Position numbers and translations under genes: made by a program
Assembly (NCBI GenBank): GCA_964391865.1
Contig: CAYMNQ010000001.1
Span: forward strand, 372,001 to 436,000
Direction: 5' to 3'
Source: DASZQL01 sp964391865
GTDB lineage: Bacteria > Planctomycetota > Phycisphaerae > Phycisphaerales > UBA1924
DNA: 64,000 bases
Shown here: positions 36,953-47,200 of the stretch, in pieces
Layout of the letters: each line of letters begins with the position of its first letter
How positions within the stretch are numbered: position 1 is the first letter of the stretch
Notes under the pieces: generated by a model
The model's database searches: none
The model's input: the letters and a program-made list of their open reading frames with translations, nothing else
Told to the model about the DNA's origin: nothing

Positions 36953-38563
36953 TCAGCCCGTGACGCGCTCGGCTTCGTCGAGCGTGGTTTGCCCGCGGGC
37001 GGCCATCAGCCAGCCCGATTGCTGGAGCGTGGTGAAGACGCCCTGCTCGATGATGCCCTTCATCTTCTGTATGGAGGGTGCGTGCAGGATGCAGTCGCGG
37101 AGATCGTCGTTGAACTCGAGCATCTCGAAGATCGCCTTGCGCCCGGTGAAGCCGGTGCGGAGGCAGCGCGGGCAGCCGGTGGCGGCGAAGACTTCGTTCT
37201 TCCCTTCGAGGAACCGCCCGAGGCGCGTCGCCTGCCCCGGCGTGATGCGGACGGGGCGTTTGCAGGTGTCGCACAGCACACGCATGAGGCGTTGCGCAAC
37301 CACCACGTCGAGCGAGTTGGCGACCAGGTAACCCTCGACCCCCAGGTCGAGGAGGCGGAAGACTGCGCCGATGGTGTCCTTCGCGTGGACCGTGGAGAAG
37401 ACGACGTGCCCGGTCATGGCGGCCTGCATGGCGACGCGGGCCGTCTCTTCGTCGCGGATCTCGCCCACCAGGATCACGTCCGGATCCTGGCGCAGCACGG
37501 AGCGGAGCAGCTCGCTGAAGCTGGTGTTCTGTGTCACCGGGATCTGCGTGACCCCTTCGAGCGAGTACTCGACGGGGTCTTCGATGGTGATGACGTTCGA
37601 CGTGCCGCGGTCGATCTCTTTGATCGCGTTGTAGAGCGTGGTCGTCTTGCCGGAGCCGGTGGGGCCCGAGACGAGCAGCAGGCCCGTCTCCTGCTGGGTG
37701 ATCTTCTTCAGCCGGTCGTACATGTACGGCGGCACGTGAAGATCGGCGAGCGTCTGCGGCGCGATGCGTGAATCGAGGATACGGAGCACGAGCTTCGGGC
37801 CGTGGACCGTGGGCGTGAGGCTGGCGCGGTAGTCAACGCGGCGCTCGCGGAATCTGCATCCGAAGTGGCCGTCGAGCACGGCGTCGCGGGCCGCCTGGCG
37901 CATCTGGCAGGCGGCGCGAATGAGACCCAGCGACAACTCGCCGACCGCGTTGGGCAGGTCGACAATCGTGACCATCTGCCCGTCGACGCGCACGCGGACG
38001 CTGAAGTTCTCGCCTTTGGGTTCGAAGTGAACGTCCGTCGCGCGGGCTTTCTGCGCCATCAGCAGCAGCAGACGGACGCACTGTGGCCCCTCGCCCTCGC
38101 CCGTCAAAGCGTCGGAGGGCTTGCCGCTGGCGTCGATGATGGTGATGTTCTCGTCAAGCACCGCTTTGGGCGGTAGCGAATCGACGACCGAGCGCAGTTC
38201 TGTGGCCCACGCGGGCACCGAGCCGCGCGCGGTCTCGCGCGGCTTCTTCTTGACGAGCTGCGGGGCTTCCTCTTCGACCTTCACCTCGAAGGTGTGCTTG
38301 CCGACGATGATGACGTCGCGCGGGCTGAGCCGGTGTTCGCCGACCTTGGTACCGTTGACGCGCGTGCCGTTGCGCGAGCCGAGGTCTTTCAGGACGTAGC
38401 CACCCTGATGATCCGGCTCGATGACGCAGTGGAACCGGCTGGCGACATCGTCCTCGGGGAGCGGGATCGTGTTCTCCGGATGACGCCCGAGAGACACCGG
38501 CTCGCCCGACAACTCGACGGGCTGGACTCTGGTGTTGGTGCAGGCGAGGCGAAAAATAGCCAT
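36953..38563 (-). CDS. FHA domain fused to a GspE/PilB-type secretion ATPase
   Basis: The 536-residue product begins with a forkhead-associated domain (SLGRHPENTIPL, SRFHCVIE, DLGSRNGTRVNG; residues ~20-95). A GspE/PilB ATPase follows with Walker A GPTGSGKTTT, Walker B region DPDVILVGEIRDEET and a zinc tetracysteine (CDTCKRP...CPRCLRTGFTG). Such ATPases drive type II secretion or type IV pili. The FHA domain suggests control by phosphothreonine-containing partners (inference). ATG 38563 starts the FHA domain. No other secretion gene is adjacent. Confidence 0.9.
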   Translation of the reverse strand: MAIFRLACTNTRVQPVELSGEPVSLGRHPENTIPLPEDDVASRFHCVIEPDHQGGYVLKDLGSRNGTRVNGTKVGEHRLSPRDVIIVGKHTFEVKVEEEAPQLVKKKPRETARGSVPAWATELRSVVDSLPPKAVLDENITIIDASGKPSDALTGEGEGPQCVRLLLLMAQKARATDVHFEPKGENFSVRVRVDGQMVTIVDLPNAVGELSLGLIRAACQMRQAARDAVLDGHFGCRFRERRVDYRASLTPTVHGPKLVLRILDSRIAPQTLADLHVPPYMYDRLKKITQQETGLLLVSGPTGSGKTTTLYNAIKEIDRGTSNVITIEDPVEYSLEGVTQIPVTQNTSFSELLRSVLRQDPDVILVGEIRDEETARVAMQAAMTGHVVFSTVHAKDTIGAVFRLLDLGVEGYLVANSLDVVVAQRLMRVLCDTCKRPVRITPGQATRLGRFLEGKNEVFAATGCPRCLRTGFTGRKAIFEMLEFNDDLRDCILHAPSIQKMKGIIEQGVFTTLQQSGWLMAARGQTTLDEAERVTG

Positions 38564-38806
38564 GCGCGTTCGGCCCTCATCCGGATGGCCGCCCGGGCGT
38601 TCACAGGCCCGCTCGCGGCGTGCCATCAATGTAGCCATGCGCGCTGCCGGGGTCCAGCGCGAGAAAGCGGATGCATGCCGCGCGGGAACCCTGAACGCCC
38701 GGCGTGCGAAAGTGCTTGGTACGCCCCGGTTCATCGGGTATATAAAGAGTGGCGGCGGGGTCGTCGCCGGGTCGATCGAACAGCCCAGAATTGAAAGGAC
38801 CGGAGG

Positions 38807-40288
38807 ATGCGGAGCATGCTCGGCCTATCGTGCGGCGCTGCCGCGATGTGCGCGATCTCGGGGTTGGCGTGCGCCGTGCCGCCGGAAGATCGGGGTGAGC
38901 GCGACCTCTCCCGCGCCGGGCCGGTGCAGACGGATCGGCCGTTCGAGGATGTCGTGTACTACGACTACCAACGCGAAGAGGACGGCGCGCTCGCAGGCGG
39001 CGTGACGCGACTGACGATCGATCCGGCGCCCCCGCCCGGTGCGCTGCCACGGATGAACATCGAAGAGCTGACGCGCGGCGGCGCGCCCGTCAACCGCGTC
39101 GATCTCGTCGCCGTGGGCGACGGCTATACGGAAGCCGAGCTCGGCGTCTACGCCAACAACGTGCAGACCGCGACCGGCACGATGTTCAACCAGGAGCCAT
39201 TCCGCACGTACGCCAATTACTTCAATGTTCGGCGCGTGGATGTGGTGTCGCAGGTTTCGGGCGTGACGAACGACCCGCAGGGGGTGACGCGCAGCACGCC
39301 GCTGGGGATGAGCTTCTGGTGCGGCGGCATTGATCGACTCTTGTGCGTGAATGTCAGCGCCGCGTACGCGTACGCGAACCAGTCGCCGCCGGTAGACCTC
39401 GTGCTCGCGGTGGCGAACTCCAGCACCTACGGCGGGGCGGGGTACACCTCCGCGAACCTTGCGACGGTTTCGGGGGGCAACGGCGCGGCGGCGGAAGTCG
39501 CGATCCACGAGTTCGGGCACAGCCTCGGCAACCTCGCCGACGAGTACGACTACGGCGGGCCGGAAACCTACACGGGCGGCGAGCCGCCCGACGCCAACGC
39601 ATCGGTATACACCGCCCAGCAGCAGCTTGATCTCATGCGCAAGTGGTTCCGCTGGCTGGGCGAGAACCAGCCGAATTACGACGGCACGGTTGGAACGTAC
39701 CAGGGCGCGGTGTACTCGCGGCTCGGCGTCTATCGCCCCACGAACAACTCGAAGATGCGGAACCTCGGGCGGCCGTTCAATCTGCCCTCGGTCGAATCGC
39801 TGGTGATCGAGATCTACCGGTTTGTCCGCCCGATCGAGTTCAGCGGGCCCGTGTCGAACGTGCTCTCGGGGGGGGAGGTGTGTTACGTCGACGTGATGCA
39901 GCCCATCGGGCATAGCCTGAACATCGAATGGACGCTCGACGGCAGTCCGATCCCCAGCGCGAAGGGTGACACCCTCGATCTGAATTCGATCTGCCTGCCG
40001 CCCGGGCAGTACGAGCTCCGCGTGGTGGTGACCGATCCGACGCCGTTCGTGCGCGATCCGGCGGCGCGCGCATCGCTGCTGACGCAAAGCCGCGCATGGA
40101 CGCTGAACATCGTCGGCGGGTGCTACCGCGGCGGGCAGCCTTCCGTCGGGCTGGGCGGCGTCTCGCTCGTGATCCAGCAATGGGGCCAGCCGGGCGGCGC
40201 GGATACCGCTGATATCGATTGCGACGGAGAGATCGGGCTGACCGATCTCGCTCTCGTTATCCAGAACTGGGGATTGACCTGCGATTGA
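38807..40288 (+). CDS. Secreted M64-like metallopeptidase with dockerin-like tail
   Basis: The 493-residue product has a signal peptide (cleaved near ACA), a catalytic domain with HEFGHSLGNLADEYD, which combines HExxH with the DEY segment of IgA peptidase M64 proteins, and VDLVAVGDGYTEAEL upstream of it. An Ig-like segment and a C-terminal repeat pair with WGQPGGADTADIDCDGEIG and LTDLALVIQNWG resemble dockerin-type calcium loops. Substrates are unknown. ATG 38807 has AAGGA seven bases upstream; ATG 38816 is possible. Convergent with the acyltransferase gene. Confidence 0.8.
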   Translation: MRSMLGLSCGAAAMCAISGLACAVPPEDRGERDLSRAGPVQTDRPFEDVVYYDYQREEDGALAGGVTRLTIDPAPPPGALPRMNIEELTRGGAPVNRVDLVAVGDGYTEAELGVYANNVQTATGTMFNQEPFRTYANYFNVRRVDVVSQVSGVTNDPQGVTRSTPLGMSFWCGGIDRLLCVNVSAAYAYANQSPPVDLVLAVANSSTYGGAGYTSANLATVSGGNGAAAEVAIHEFGHSLGNLADEYDYGGPETYTGGEPPDANASVYTAQQQLDLMRKWFRWLGENQPNYDGTVGTYQGAVYSRLGVYRPTNNSKMRNLGRPFNLPSVESLVIEIYRFVRPIEFSGPVSNVLSGGEVCYVDVMQPIGHSLNIEWTLDGSPIPSAKGDTLDLNSICLPPGQYELRVVVTDPTPFVRDPAARASLLTQSRAWTLNIVGGCYRGGQPSVGLGGVSLVIQQWGQPGGADTADIDCDGEIGLTDLALVIQNWGLTCD

Positions 40289-40291
40289 GCG

Positions 40292-41647
40292 TCACGCCGA
40301 AGCGGCGTTCTTCGCGGCTGATGTCGCCGGACGCGGCGCGAATCGCTCCTTCAGATCAACGAAGTGCTTCTCGAACAGGTGCCAGCTGAGGTACGCGAGG
40401 ATGAACGTCGGCACGAACGCAACGACGTAAAACAGCAGCTGCGCCGGCACATACGACCCCGCGACGTCGAAGAAGAGGAACTTCGGGTTCCCCTTCGCGC
40501 CGGGGCCGAAGATCAGGTCGCGGATCACCGCGCGGATGGGCAGGTGGAAGAGGAAGATGCCGTAGGAGTACTTGGCGATCACGCCGAGCACGCGGCTCGC
40601 CATGATGCGCTGGAAGAGGCTGCCGATGTGGGCGTTCGCGCAGGTGAGCACCAGGCTGAACATGCCGACGGCGACGAGCGAGTCGCCGAAGGTGCGCCCG
40701 ATCGGCCCGCCGCGGATGCCGTACTCGCCCTCGAAATCCCACTTCATGAAGATCTCGAGCGCGTTGATCGTCCAGACCGCAGGGATCGTGAGCGCGGCGA
40801 TGATGGCGCACGGGTGGGCCAGCCGTCGCACGAGTTCCTTGTCTTGCCACACGATCGCGGCCAGGCAGCCGAGCGCCGGCGCGCCGAGGCGCGCCGGCGT
40901 CAGCACGTACACCGCGATCGGGTTCGCATCAAAGACATAGACCAGCGCGGATCGGAACAGGAACGCGAAGACAAACAAGCCAATGCACCAGCGGATCAGC
41001 GCCCGGCGCGAGCACAGCAGCACAATCGCCGGCCAGAACAGGAAGAACTGCTCTTCGACGGCAACGGACCACGTCACATCCAGTATGCCGTGACGAAAGG
41101 TGCCCTGGGCTGCGATCGCCCAGTTGTGCAGCAGCAGCCAGTACGTCCAGCCAGTGTCGCCGATCTTGCCGGCGAAGTTGTCCACCTTTACCGACGCGAT
41201 CGCCGCAATGTTTTCTGGCAGCACCCCGCCCGACTTCGGCTGCAGCCATCCGAGAAACGCCGGCGCCTGCGGCAGCACCAGCAGCGAGAAGATCACCACC
41301 GCGTAGTACAGCGGCAGGATGCGCAGCCCGCGCCGGATGTAGAAATTCCGGAAGTACCCCTCCCGCTCCTTCGTCTTGAGAAGGATCGAGGTGATCAGAA
41401 ACCCCGACAGCGCGAAGAACAGCAGCGGCCCGAGCCCGTTGAGGAACGTCAGGTGCCGCCAGACCAAATCAACCAGGCCGAGGGTCTTGGGGTCGACGTC
41501 CGCCAGCACGGTGCAGTGAAAAATGAACACCGACATCACGGCCAGTGCCCGCGCGCCATCGAGCGCCGCGATCCGACTTGAAGCGGGCGCACCGCCCCCG
41601 CCGAGCGCCGGGGCTGGTGCGTCAGGATGAAGGGCTGGGGTGGACAC
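40292..41647 (-). CDS. Acyltransferase 3 (OafA-like) membrane protein
   Basis: The 451-residue product has about ten hydrophobic helices and acyltransferase-3 motifs: RIAALDGARALAVMSVFIFH near the N-terminus, a GPLLFFALSGFLIT segment and RRGLRILPLYY. These enzymes O-acylate extracellular polysaccharides or lipids. It ends three bases from the stop of the converging M64-like gene. The ATG 41647 start gives a short Pro/Ala-rich leader. Confidence 0.9.
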   Translation of the reverse strand: MSTPALHPDAPAPALGGGGAPASSRIAALDGARALAVMSVFIFHCTVLADVDPKTLGLVDLVWRHLTFLNGLGPLLFFALSGFLITSILLKTKEREGYFRNFYIRRGLRILPLYYAVVIFSLLVLPQAPAFLGWLQPKSGGVLPENIAAIASVKVDNFAGKIGDTGWTYWLLLHNWAIAAQGTFRHGILDVTWSVAVEEQFFLFWPAIVLLCSRRALIRWCIGLFVFAFLFRSALVYVFDANPIAVYVLTPARLGAPALGCLAAIVWQDKELVRRLAHPCAIIAALTIPAVWTINALEIFMKWDFEGEYGIRGGPIGRTFGDSLVAVGMFSLVLTCANAHIGSLFQRIMASRVLGVIAKYSYGIFLFHLPIRAVIRDLIFGPGAKGNPKFLFFDVAGSYVPAQLLFYVVAFVPTFILAYLSWHLFEKHFVDLKERFAPRPATSAAKNAASA

Positions 41648-41857
41648 TCGAAATCAATCAGCGAAGCCAGTTGTCTGAATCGTCTTGTGAAAGAACGACC
41701 ACGTCCGTGACTCAATGCAAAAAGCAAATGGATTGATACAAACACAGGAGCGCACGCCGCTCCTGCGATTCTAGCGAACCGCTCGCGGTCTTGCAGGGAC
41801 TAAGTGCTTGCCGACCAACACTTTGCGGAGCTTTAGCGCCGGCCCAATTCCAATCGG

Positions 41858-42589
41858 CTACCCCGGATCACTCGCGGACGACGGAACGCTCGGCACCGCG
41901 ACCAGATCCCCCAACTCGATCGTCTCTGGCAAGGTCTCGGGAGATACCGCTCGCTCGATGGTGAACTCCCCCACCGCCGTGCGCCGCAGCGCCGCGAGCA
42001 TCCCGCCAGTGCCCAGGACAACGCCGATGTCCCGCGCCAGAGAGCGGATGTAGGTGCCCTTGCCGCAATCGATATCGAGCCGAAGAATCGGCCACGCGTA
42101 GTCCATGATGGTGATCGCGTGAACAACGATTTCGCGTTCCTTCATCTCGGGCGCCGCACCCGCACGGGCGAGGTGGTACGCGCGAGCGCCATCGATCCAG
42201 ATCGCCGAATGCGCCGGCGGTCGCTGCTTGATCGTGCCGACGAACTGAGCGAGCGCGCTCTCCACTTCATCGCGCGCCGGCGGTCTCGGCACGTCCATCG
42301 GTGTGATCGTCCCCTCGCCGTCGTCCGTGCTCGACACGCGCGAAAGGTCCACGTCCGCGAGGTACCGCTTCCGCGTCGCCATCAGCCGATCGACCACCTT
42401 CGTCGCAGACCCGAGGCACAGCACCAGCACGCCCGTCGCCAGCGGGTCGAGCGTTCCGGCGTGCCCGATCTTCGCCCCCTTCGTCCGCCGACGGACCCAC
42501 CAGCACACCTTCGCGCTGGTCCACCCCAGCGGCTTGTCGATGACCAACAAGCCGTTGAGATCCGGTCTGCGATTCGTGCGGCGGCCCAT
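41858..42589 (-). CDS. truB: tRNA pseudouridine-55 synthase
   Basis: The 243-residue protein has the TruB motifs GLLVIDKPLGWTS, GHAGTLDPLATG with catalytic Asp48, and CGKGTYIRSLARDIG. It isomerises U55 of the T-loop in tRNA. It is slightly short and lacks a clear PUA domain. ATG 42589 gives the normal N-terminus. No rbfA or rpsO neighbour is in the window; a gene-poor region follows upstream. Confidence 0.95.
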   Translation of the reverse strand: MGRRTNRRPDLNGLLVIDKPLGWTSAKVCWWVRRRTKGAKIGHAGTLDPLATGVLVLCLGSATKVVDRLMATRKRYLADVDLSRVSSTDDGEGTITPMDVPRPPARDEVESALAQFVGTIKQRPPAHSAIWIDGARAYHLARAGAAPEMKEREIVVHAITIMDYAWPILRLDIDCGKGTYIRSLARDIGVVLGTGGMLAALRRTAVGEFTIERAVSPETLPETIELGDLVAVPSVPSSASDPG

Positions 42590-43229
42590 GCGCCAAGCGT
42601 AGCGTCATCCACGCGCTCGATGTGATTCCTACAGAACGAGACCCGCACGAGTCACCCTCAATGAGTTCACGAACAGACGTTGACCAAGATCGGTGATTCG
42701 AGCTACCGCTGAACGGATTGCTTCATGAAGCCGTTACTGACTGGCTTCGGGCAAAGTGACGAACCTCCCACGCGCGAGGCTGCGCTCGAATCCGAGTGAG
42801 AGCACGTCGTGCGCGTTCCGTGGCCGAAGTGGAGCGGCGAGAGCCTCGCGCGGCGTCCTGATGCCGCCTCGGGCATGCCTCGTCCGAGACCGTCGCGCTT
42901 CAATCAGTCAGCGGGCGTGTCACTGCCCCGACACCCACGGAGTATCAGAACTGACGTGCGGTGGCAGACTCCGATTGGTGTGTGTGACGTACCGTTTGGA
43001 CGGCTCGAACTCTGACTGAGCGCGGCGGCGAACATCCGCCCGCTGCCAAACCCGGCGCTCACGGGCCAGTCGGCCGAGGCGCTGACGGTGGCGCTGCCCC
43101 AAGCCGGGACCGCTGCTCGAGGCGACAACGCCGCGTGAGCACCACGGCGAAACTTCCCAAAGTGAACCACCGGTCGCCCGCTACGAACCCCCGCAGAACA
43201 CGGGGCGATTGGCCGCAACCATTGAAACG

Positions 43230-43262
43230 ACAAAGGCTTGGGCGAGCGGCCCAAGCCTTTGT
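43230..43262. terminator. Perfect 14-base stem hairpin
   Basis: ACAAAGGCTTGGGC pairs fully with GCCCAAGCCTTTGT across a GAGCG loop. It has the shape of an intrinsic terminator without a T-run longer than three. No gene end is close by. Confidence 0.5.
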
Positions 43263-43396
43263 CTTCTGCGAGTGTAATAGCGGGGGCATCATGCTGGGCG
43301 GGTGAGAGGACCGGGAGCAGAATGTCCCGGAATGTCCGGTTCGGAGGCCGCAAAAGTGTGGCGGTTTTGTCACCCTTTTGAGCCATATGAATGCCC

Positions 43397-43423
43397 GTAA
43401 AGCCATGTCTGCCATGGCTTTAC
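43397..43423. repeat. Perfect 11-base stem hairpin
   Basis: GTAAAGCCATG pairs fully with CATGGCTTTAC around TCTGC, followed within ten bases by a second small hairpin (ACCCCCGAAGGGGT). Confidence 0.6.
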
Positions 43424-43556
43424 GCCATGACACCCCCGAAGGGGTCTGACATGTCGAAAATTGCGAGCTTTATCCGAACAAATCAGCGAGAGTGAATTGC
43501 CCCCGGTTGTCGGCGCTCGACGAACGCTACGGCCTGTGTGCACGGGGCCGGCGGGT

Positions 43557-43868
43557 CTACTCGATCCACTTCCGTTCGCGCTTCAGCTCGTTGATCAGGT
43601 CTCCGGCGTTCCGAAGGTCGCCGTTGGTCCAGCGGATCTTCGACTTGGCGAGGTCGTGCCGCGTCGAGATGGAACGCGCTGTGCCCGAGTAGCCGCTCAG
43701 CACCAGCGAGTGGGTGGTGCAGATGTTCCCTTGCAGATAGCGGACGCCGCGGACCGCGACATTCTCGGTGATCCCGGTGGCGATGAAGACGATGTCGTCG
43801 TGCAGCACGAGGTGGTCCGCGCCGCGCGCGTGCGACGGCGCGACCACCGCGAGCACGGCCGTTTGATT
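43557..43868 (-). pseudogene. C-terminal remnant of a class II fructose-1,6-bisphosphatase (GlpX)
   Basis: The last ~100 codons of a minus-strand frame read DIVFIATGIT, RGVRYLQG, THSLVLSGYSGTARSI and a HDLAKSK end. This is the pattern of the GlpX C-terminus (D.vFaATGiT, GVR, THSLvmrskSGTvR). No GlpX sequence is found upstream (higher coordinates), where the frame continues as unrelated, AT-richer sequence into the promoter region of the RHS gene. A truncated gene is the best reading. Confidence 0.7.
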
Positions 43869-44203
43869 CCCGCATCGTGTCTGTGGAAAGGTCGGCGGAG
43901 ACCACGCCGAGGGTTTCACCTCGGTTGATTCGCGAGCGACTCGGCGATGTTGATGACAATTGGTATGGGCGTGAGCAAGTACCGTCATGGTCCAGACTTG
44001 CACTCCGTAAATACAACGTGCCAGCATCATCGCAAGTGTTGAACTGCACAATTGCTCGTGAGACGTTCGCAAATTTGGTAACAACTCTCTTGACCTCGCG
44101 ATCAAGCGCTTGCACTCTTGTAAGCACAGTACGGGTGGCCAGTAGGTGACGAGTGTTGGTCAGAATTCCGGCGTTGTGTTCGCGCGCCTCAAGGAGCGTG
44201 ATC

Positions 44204-47200
44204 ATGAAGACTATGGCGGTTTCGGGCGGTTGGTGGCGCGCACTGCGCCTCCTCGGCATTGCGTGCGCGGCGGCACTGATTGGCTTGATTGGCAGGGTCT
44301 CATCCGCCCAGCCCGCGGGCGACGCTGACGGCGATGGGGTGCTGAACGGTATTGACCTCTGTGCGGGAACCCCTGGGGGTGCGTTGGTTTCATCGCTCGG
44401 ATGCTCTGCAGAGCAGGTCTGTCCGTGCAATTACAACGGCAGCCGCTCGCTCAGCTGCATCCTCACGTTTGCCGACGATCTCCTCTCACGCGGCGTTCTG
44501 AATGATCAAGCGTGGTGGGCGTTTGTGAGCTCGGTGTTGGAGTCGGAGTGCGAGTTTCTACCTGGTGGTCCGCCGCCAGACAGCACGCTTGATTCTGACG
44601 GCGACGGTGTGCCGGATCGCGTCGATCTTTGCCCGCGGACACCCGAAGGGCTCCTCGTCAACATGGAGGGATGCGCGGTCGAGCAGGCATGCCCGTGCGA
44701 CATCAACGGGGTTCGCTCTCTCGAGTGCATCTCAGATTTCGGCGTCGAAATGGTCCGCGCCGGGCTCTTGCTGCTGCCGCAGTTGAGCGCGTATCTAGAC
44801 AACGCTCGTGCGGCGGAGTGCCCCTCGGGCGGCGGCCCGACAGACACGTCCCGTCTCACGCTCAAGCCGGTGGGTGACCGGGTTATCACCATCGGCGAGT
44901 CGCTTTCGATCATGCTTGAGGCCGTGCCGCCGACGACCGCCCCTCCGGGGCCGCGTGAATCGGTGTCGTACATGATTGATCCGTTGCCCCTGCCGGGCGG
45001 CGCGACACTCGAAGCCCACACAGGCGTGTTCGCTTGGCGGCCAATGCCCGAGCAGGTAGGGCAGTACACGATGGTCTTTAGCGCCACCGATGGCGTGGAC
45101 CGGCCGAGCGAATCGGTGAGACTTACAGTTCAGGCTCCGCCTGCGGGCACGGTGACCTCGCTCCGCGGCCGCGTTATCGATACCAACGCGTTCGTGAACG
45201 GGTCCGGCGAGTTCCTGCCGGTGGTCAACGCGCGGGTCTCGATCCTCGGATCGCCGGTTTCGGTGCTGACCGGGCCGGACGGGGTGTTCCTTCTCGAGGG
45301 GATCCCCGGCGGGAATCAGGTCTTTGACATCAACACATCGATGGCGATGCCCGCGCCGGACGGGTCGGGCTACGCGGGTTTCCGGGAGAAGCTCGAGATC
45401 TTCCCCAACACGGTCAACGTCATCGATCGCCCGTTCTACCTCCCGCGCATCGACGCGGCCACGCTGACCACCGTGAATCCGAGTGCCATCACCACTGTGA
45501 CCAGTGCGGCGCTCGGTGTCTCGCTCAGCGTCCCCGTGAATTCGGCGCGCAATCCCGACGGTACGTTGTTCCGCGGGCAACTCTCCATCTCGCTGGTGCC
45601 TGAAGCGCTCGCGCCGGCGTCGCTCCCTGATTTCCTGAAGCCCGGGATGCTCATCACGATCCAGCCCGTCGGCGTCACCTTCAACACGCCGGCGCCGATC
45701 AGTTTCCCGAACTTCGACGGCCTGACCCCGAACAGTGAAGCGGACCTCTGGTCGCTCAACCCGCAGGAGGGCGTCTTCACGGTTGTCGGCACCATGCGCG
45801 TCAGTGCGGACGGAACCCGCGTGAACACCATCAGCGGCGGCATTCGTGCGACCGACTGGCACATGCCCATGCCGCCGCAGCCCGCGGACAACCCGGGAGA
45901 CGACAACAACGAGAACGACGAAGACGGGATGCCGAATCCTGAAGGCTGCGGCGGGGGCGAGGCGGAGACTGGTTCGAGCAGCAGCCTCCGCAGCGGGCGG
46001 CTCAGCGAACGGCACCAACTGGTGTCGTACCGCTCGATGGGAGAGACCCGCTCACTCAGCCTCATCTACAACAGCATCGCGGCGGACCCGCGCCCGATCG
46101 TGAACGCGAACTCAACCATCGTTCAGCGAGCAGCCGTGCCGAACACGGTTTCCATGCGAGTGCGCGTCGGCGGTGTCGATCAGGGCGCTGAGGTGCATAC
46201 CTCGACGGCCGGTCTCAACGAGAGCATCAACGAGACGATTCGCACTGGCATTCAATTCGACGCCAATCTCTACCCGACTGGGTTGTACCCCTACCAGATG
46301 CGGCTCACGTCGCACTACCCTCAGAGTTCACTGTCGACACTCAGAAGCAACGCCGCGCTGATCAACAACGAGCGCAACAGTCCGTTCGGCGCCGGATGGT
46401 CCATCGCGGGGCTCCAGAGGCTTCACCTGCGTGACGGGGTTCCCCAAGCGGTGCTGACTGAGGGTGACGGAGGAATCAAGGTCTTCCTGCCGCAGCAGTC
46501 GCAAACGCAGCAGTTCACCGACCTCGCGCTCGTCCTGGATGGTTCTGGGAGCATCTCCTCGGGCGATTGGTCGCTTCAGCGGGACGGGTTTGCTCAAGCG
46601 ATCGAGGATCCCTCTGTCGTGCCGCACGACGGCGCGGTGGCGGTCTCGGTGATCCAGTTCGCCGGCGGGACCGCGGTCACGCACATCCCGCTGACGGTGC
46701 TTTCGTCCACGCCGCAGGCGGCGGCGCTGGCCGCTCAGATCCGAGCCATCGGCCAAAGGGGCGGGGGCACTCCGATCCACGCGGGCGTGAACGCGGCCGT
46801 CGCGCAGCTCATCCCCGGGCGCTCGCTCGCCCGCAAGGTGATCTGCCTGTCGACCGACGGTCAACCCGACAGCGCTTCCCTCGCCCTTCAAGCCGCGAAC
46901 AACGCGGTCGCCGCGGGCGTCGACGAGATCGACGCCCTCGCCGTCGGACCCGGGGCCAGCGTCTCGTTCCTCGAGACCTTTGTGCGTAACGGTTTCGTCG
47001 TCACGGTGGCGAACTTCCAGCAGTTCCGCGATGCAATCCGCGACAAGCTGCGTGCCCTCGTCGCAGGCTCGCCCGCGGGCGAATTCTCCACCCTGGCCCG
47101 CAATCCCGATGGCACCTTCACCCGCCGGATGAAGGACGGCACGGTCCACACCTTTAACGCTGCCGGCCTTCATGTGTCGGCGCTGTCGCGCACCGGCGCT

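Larger units (their letters stand above)
42590..43556. other. Gene-poor region with strong palindromes next to a glpX remnant
   Basis: No open frame here shows family resemblance. The right half holds a perfect 14-base stem (ACAAAGGCTTGGGC-GAGCG and its complement, 43230-43262), an 11-base stem (GTAAAGCCATG-TCTGC and its complement, 43397-43423) and ACCCC-CGAA-GGGGT just after. Such clusters are typical of terminators and mobile-element scars. Confidence 0.65.

Noticed and set aside
42904..43433. Two overlapping minus-strand frames of 160 and 124 codons
   Set aside because: No family resemblance, no ribosome binding site, and strong palindromes run through them. They were treated as intergenic.
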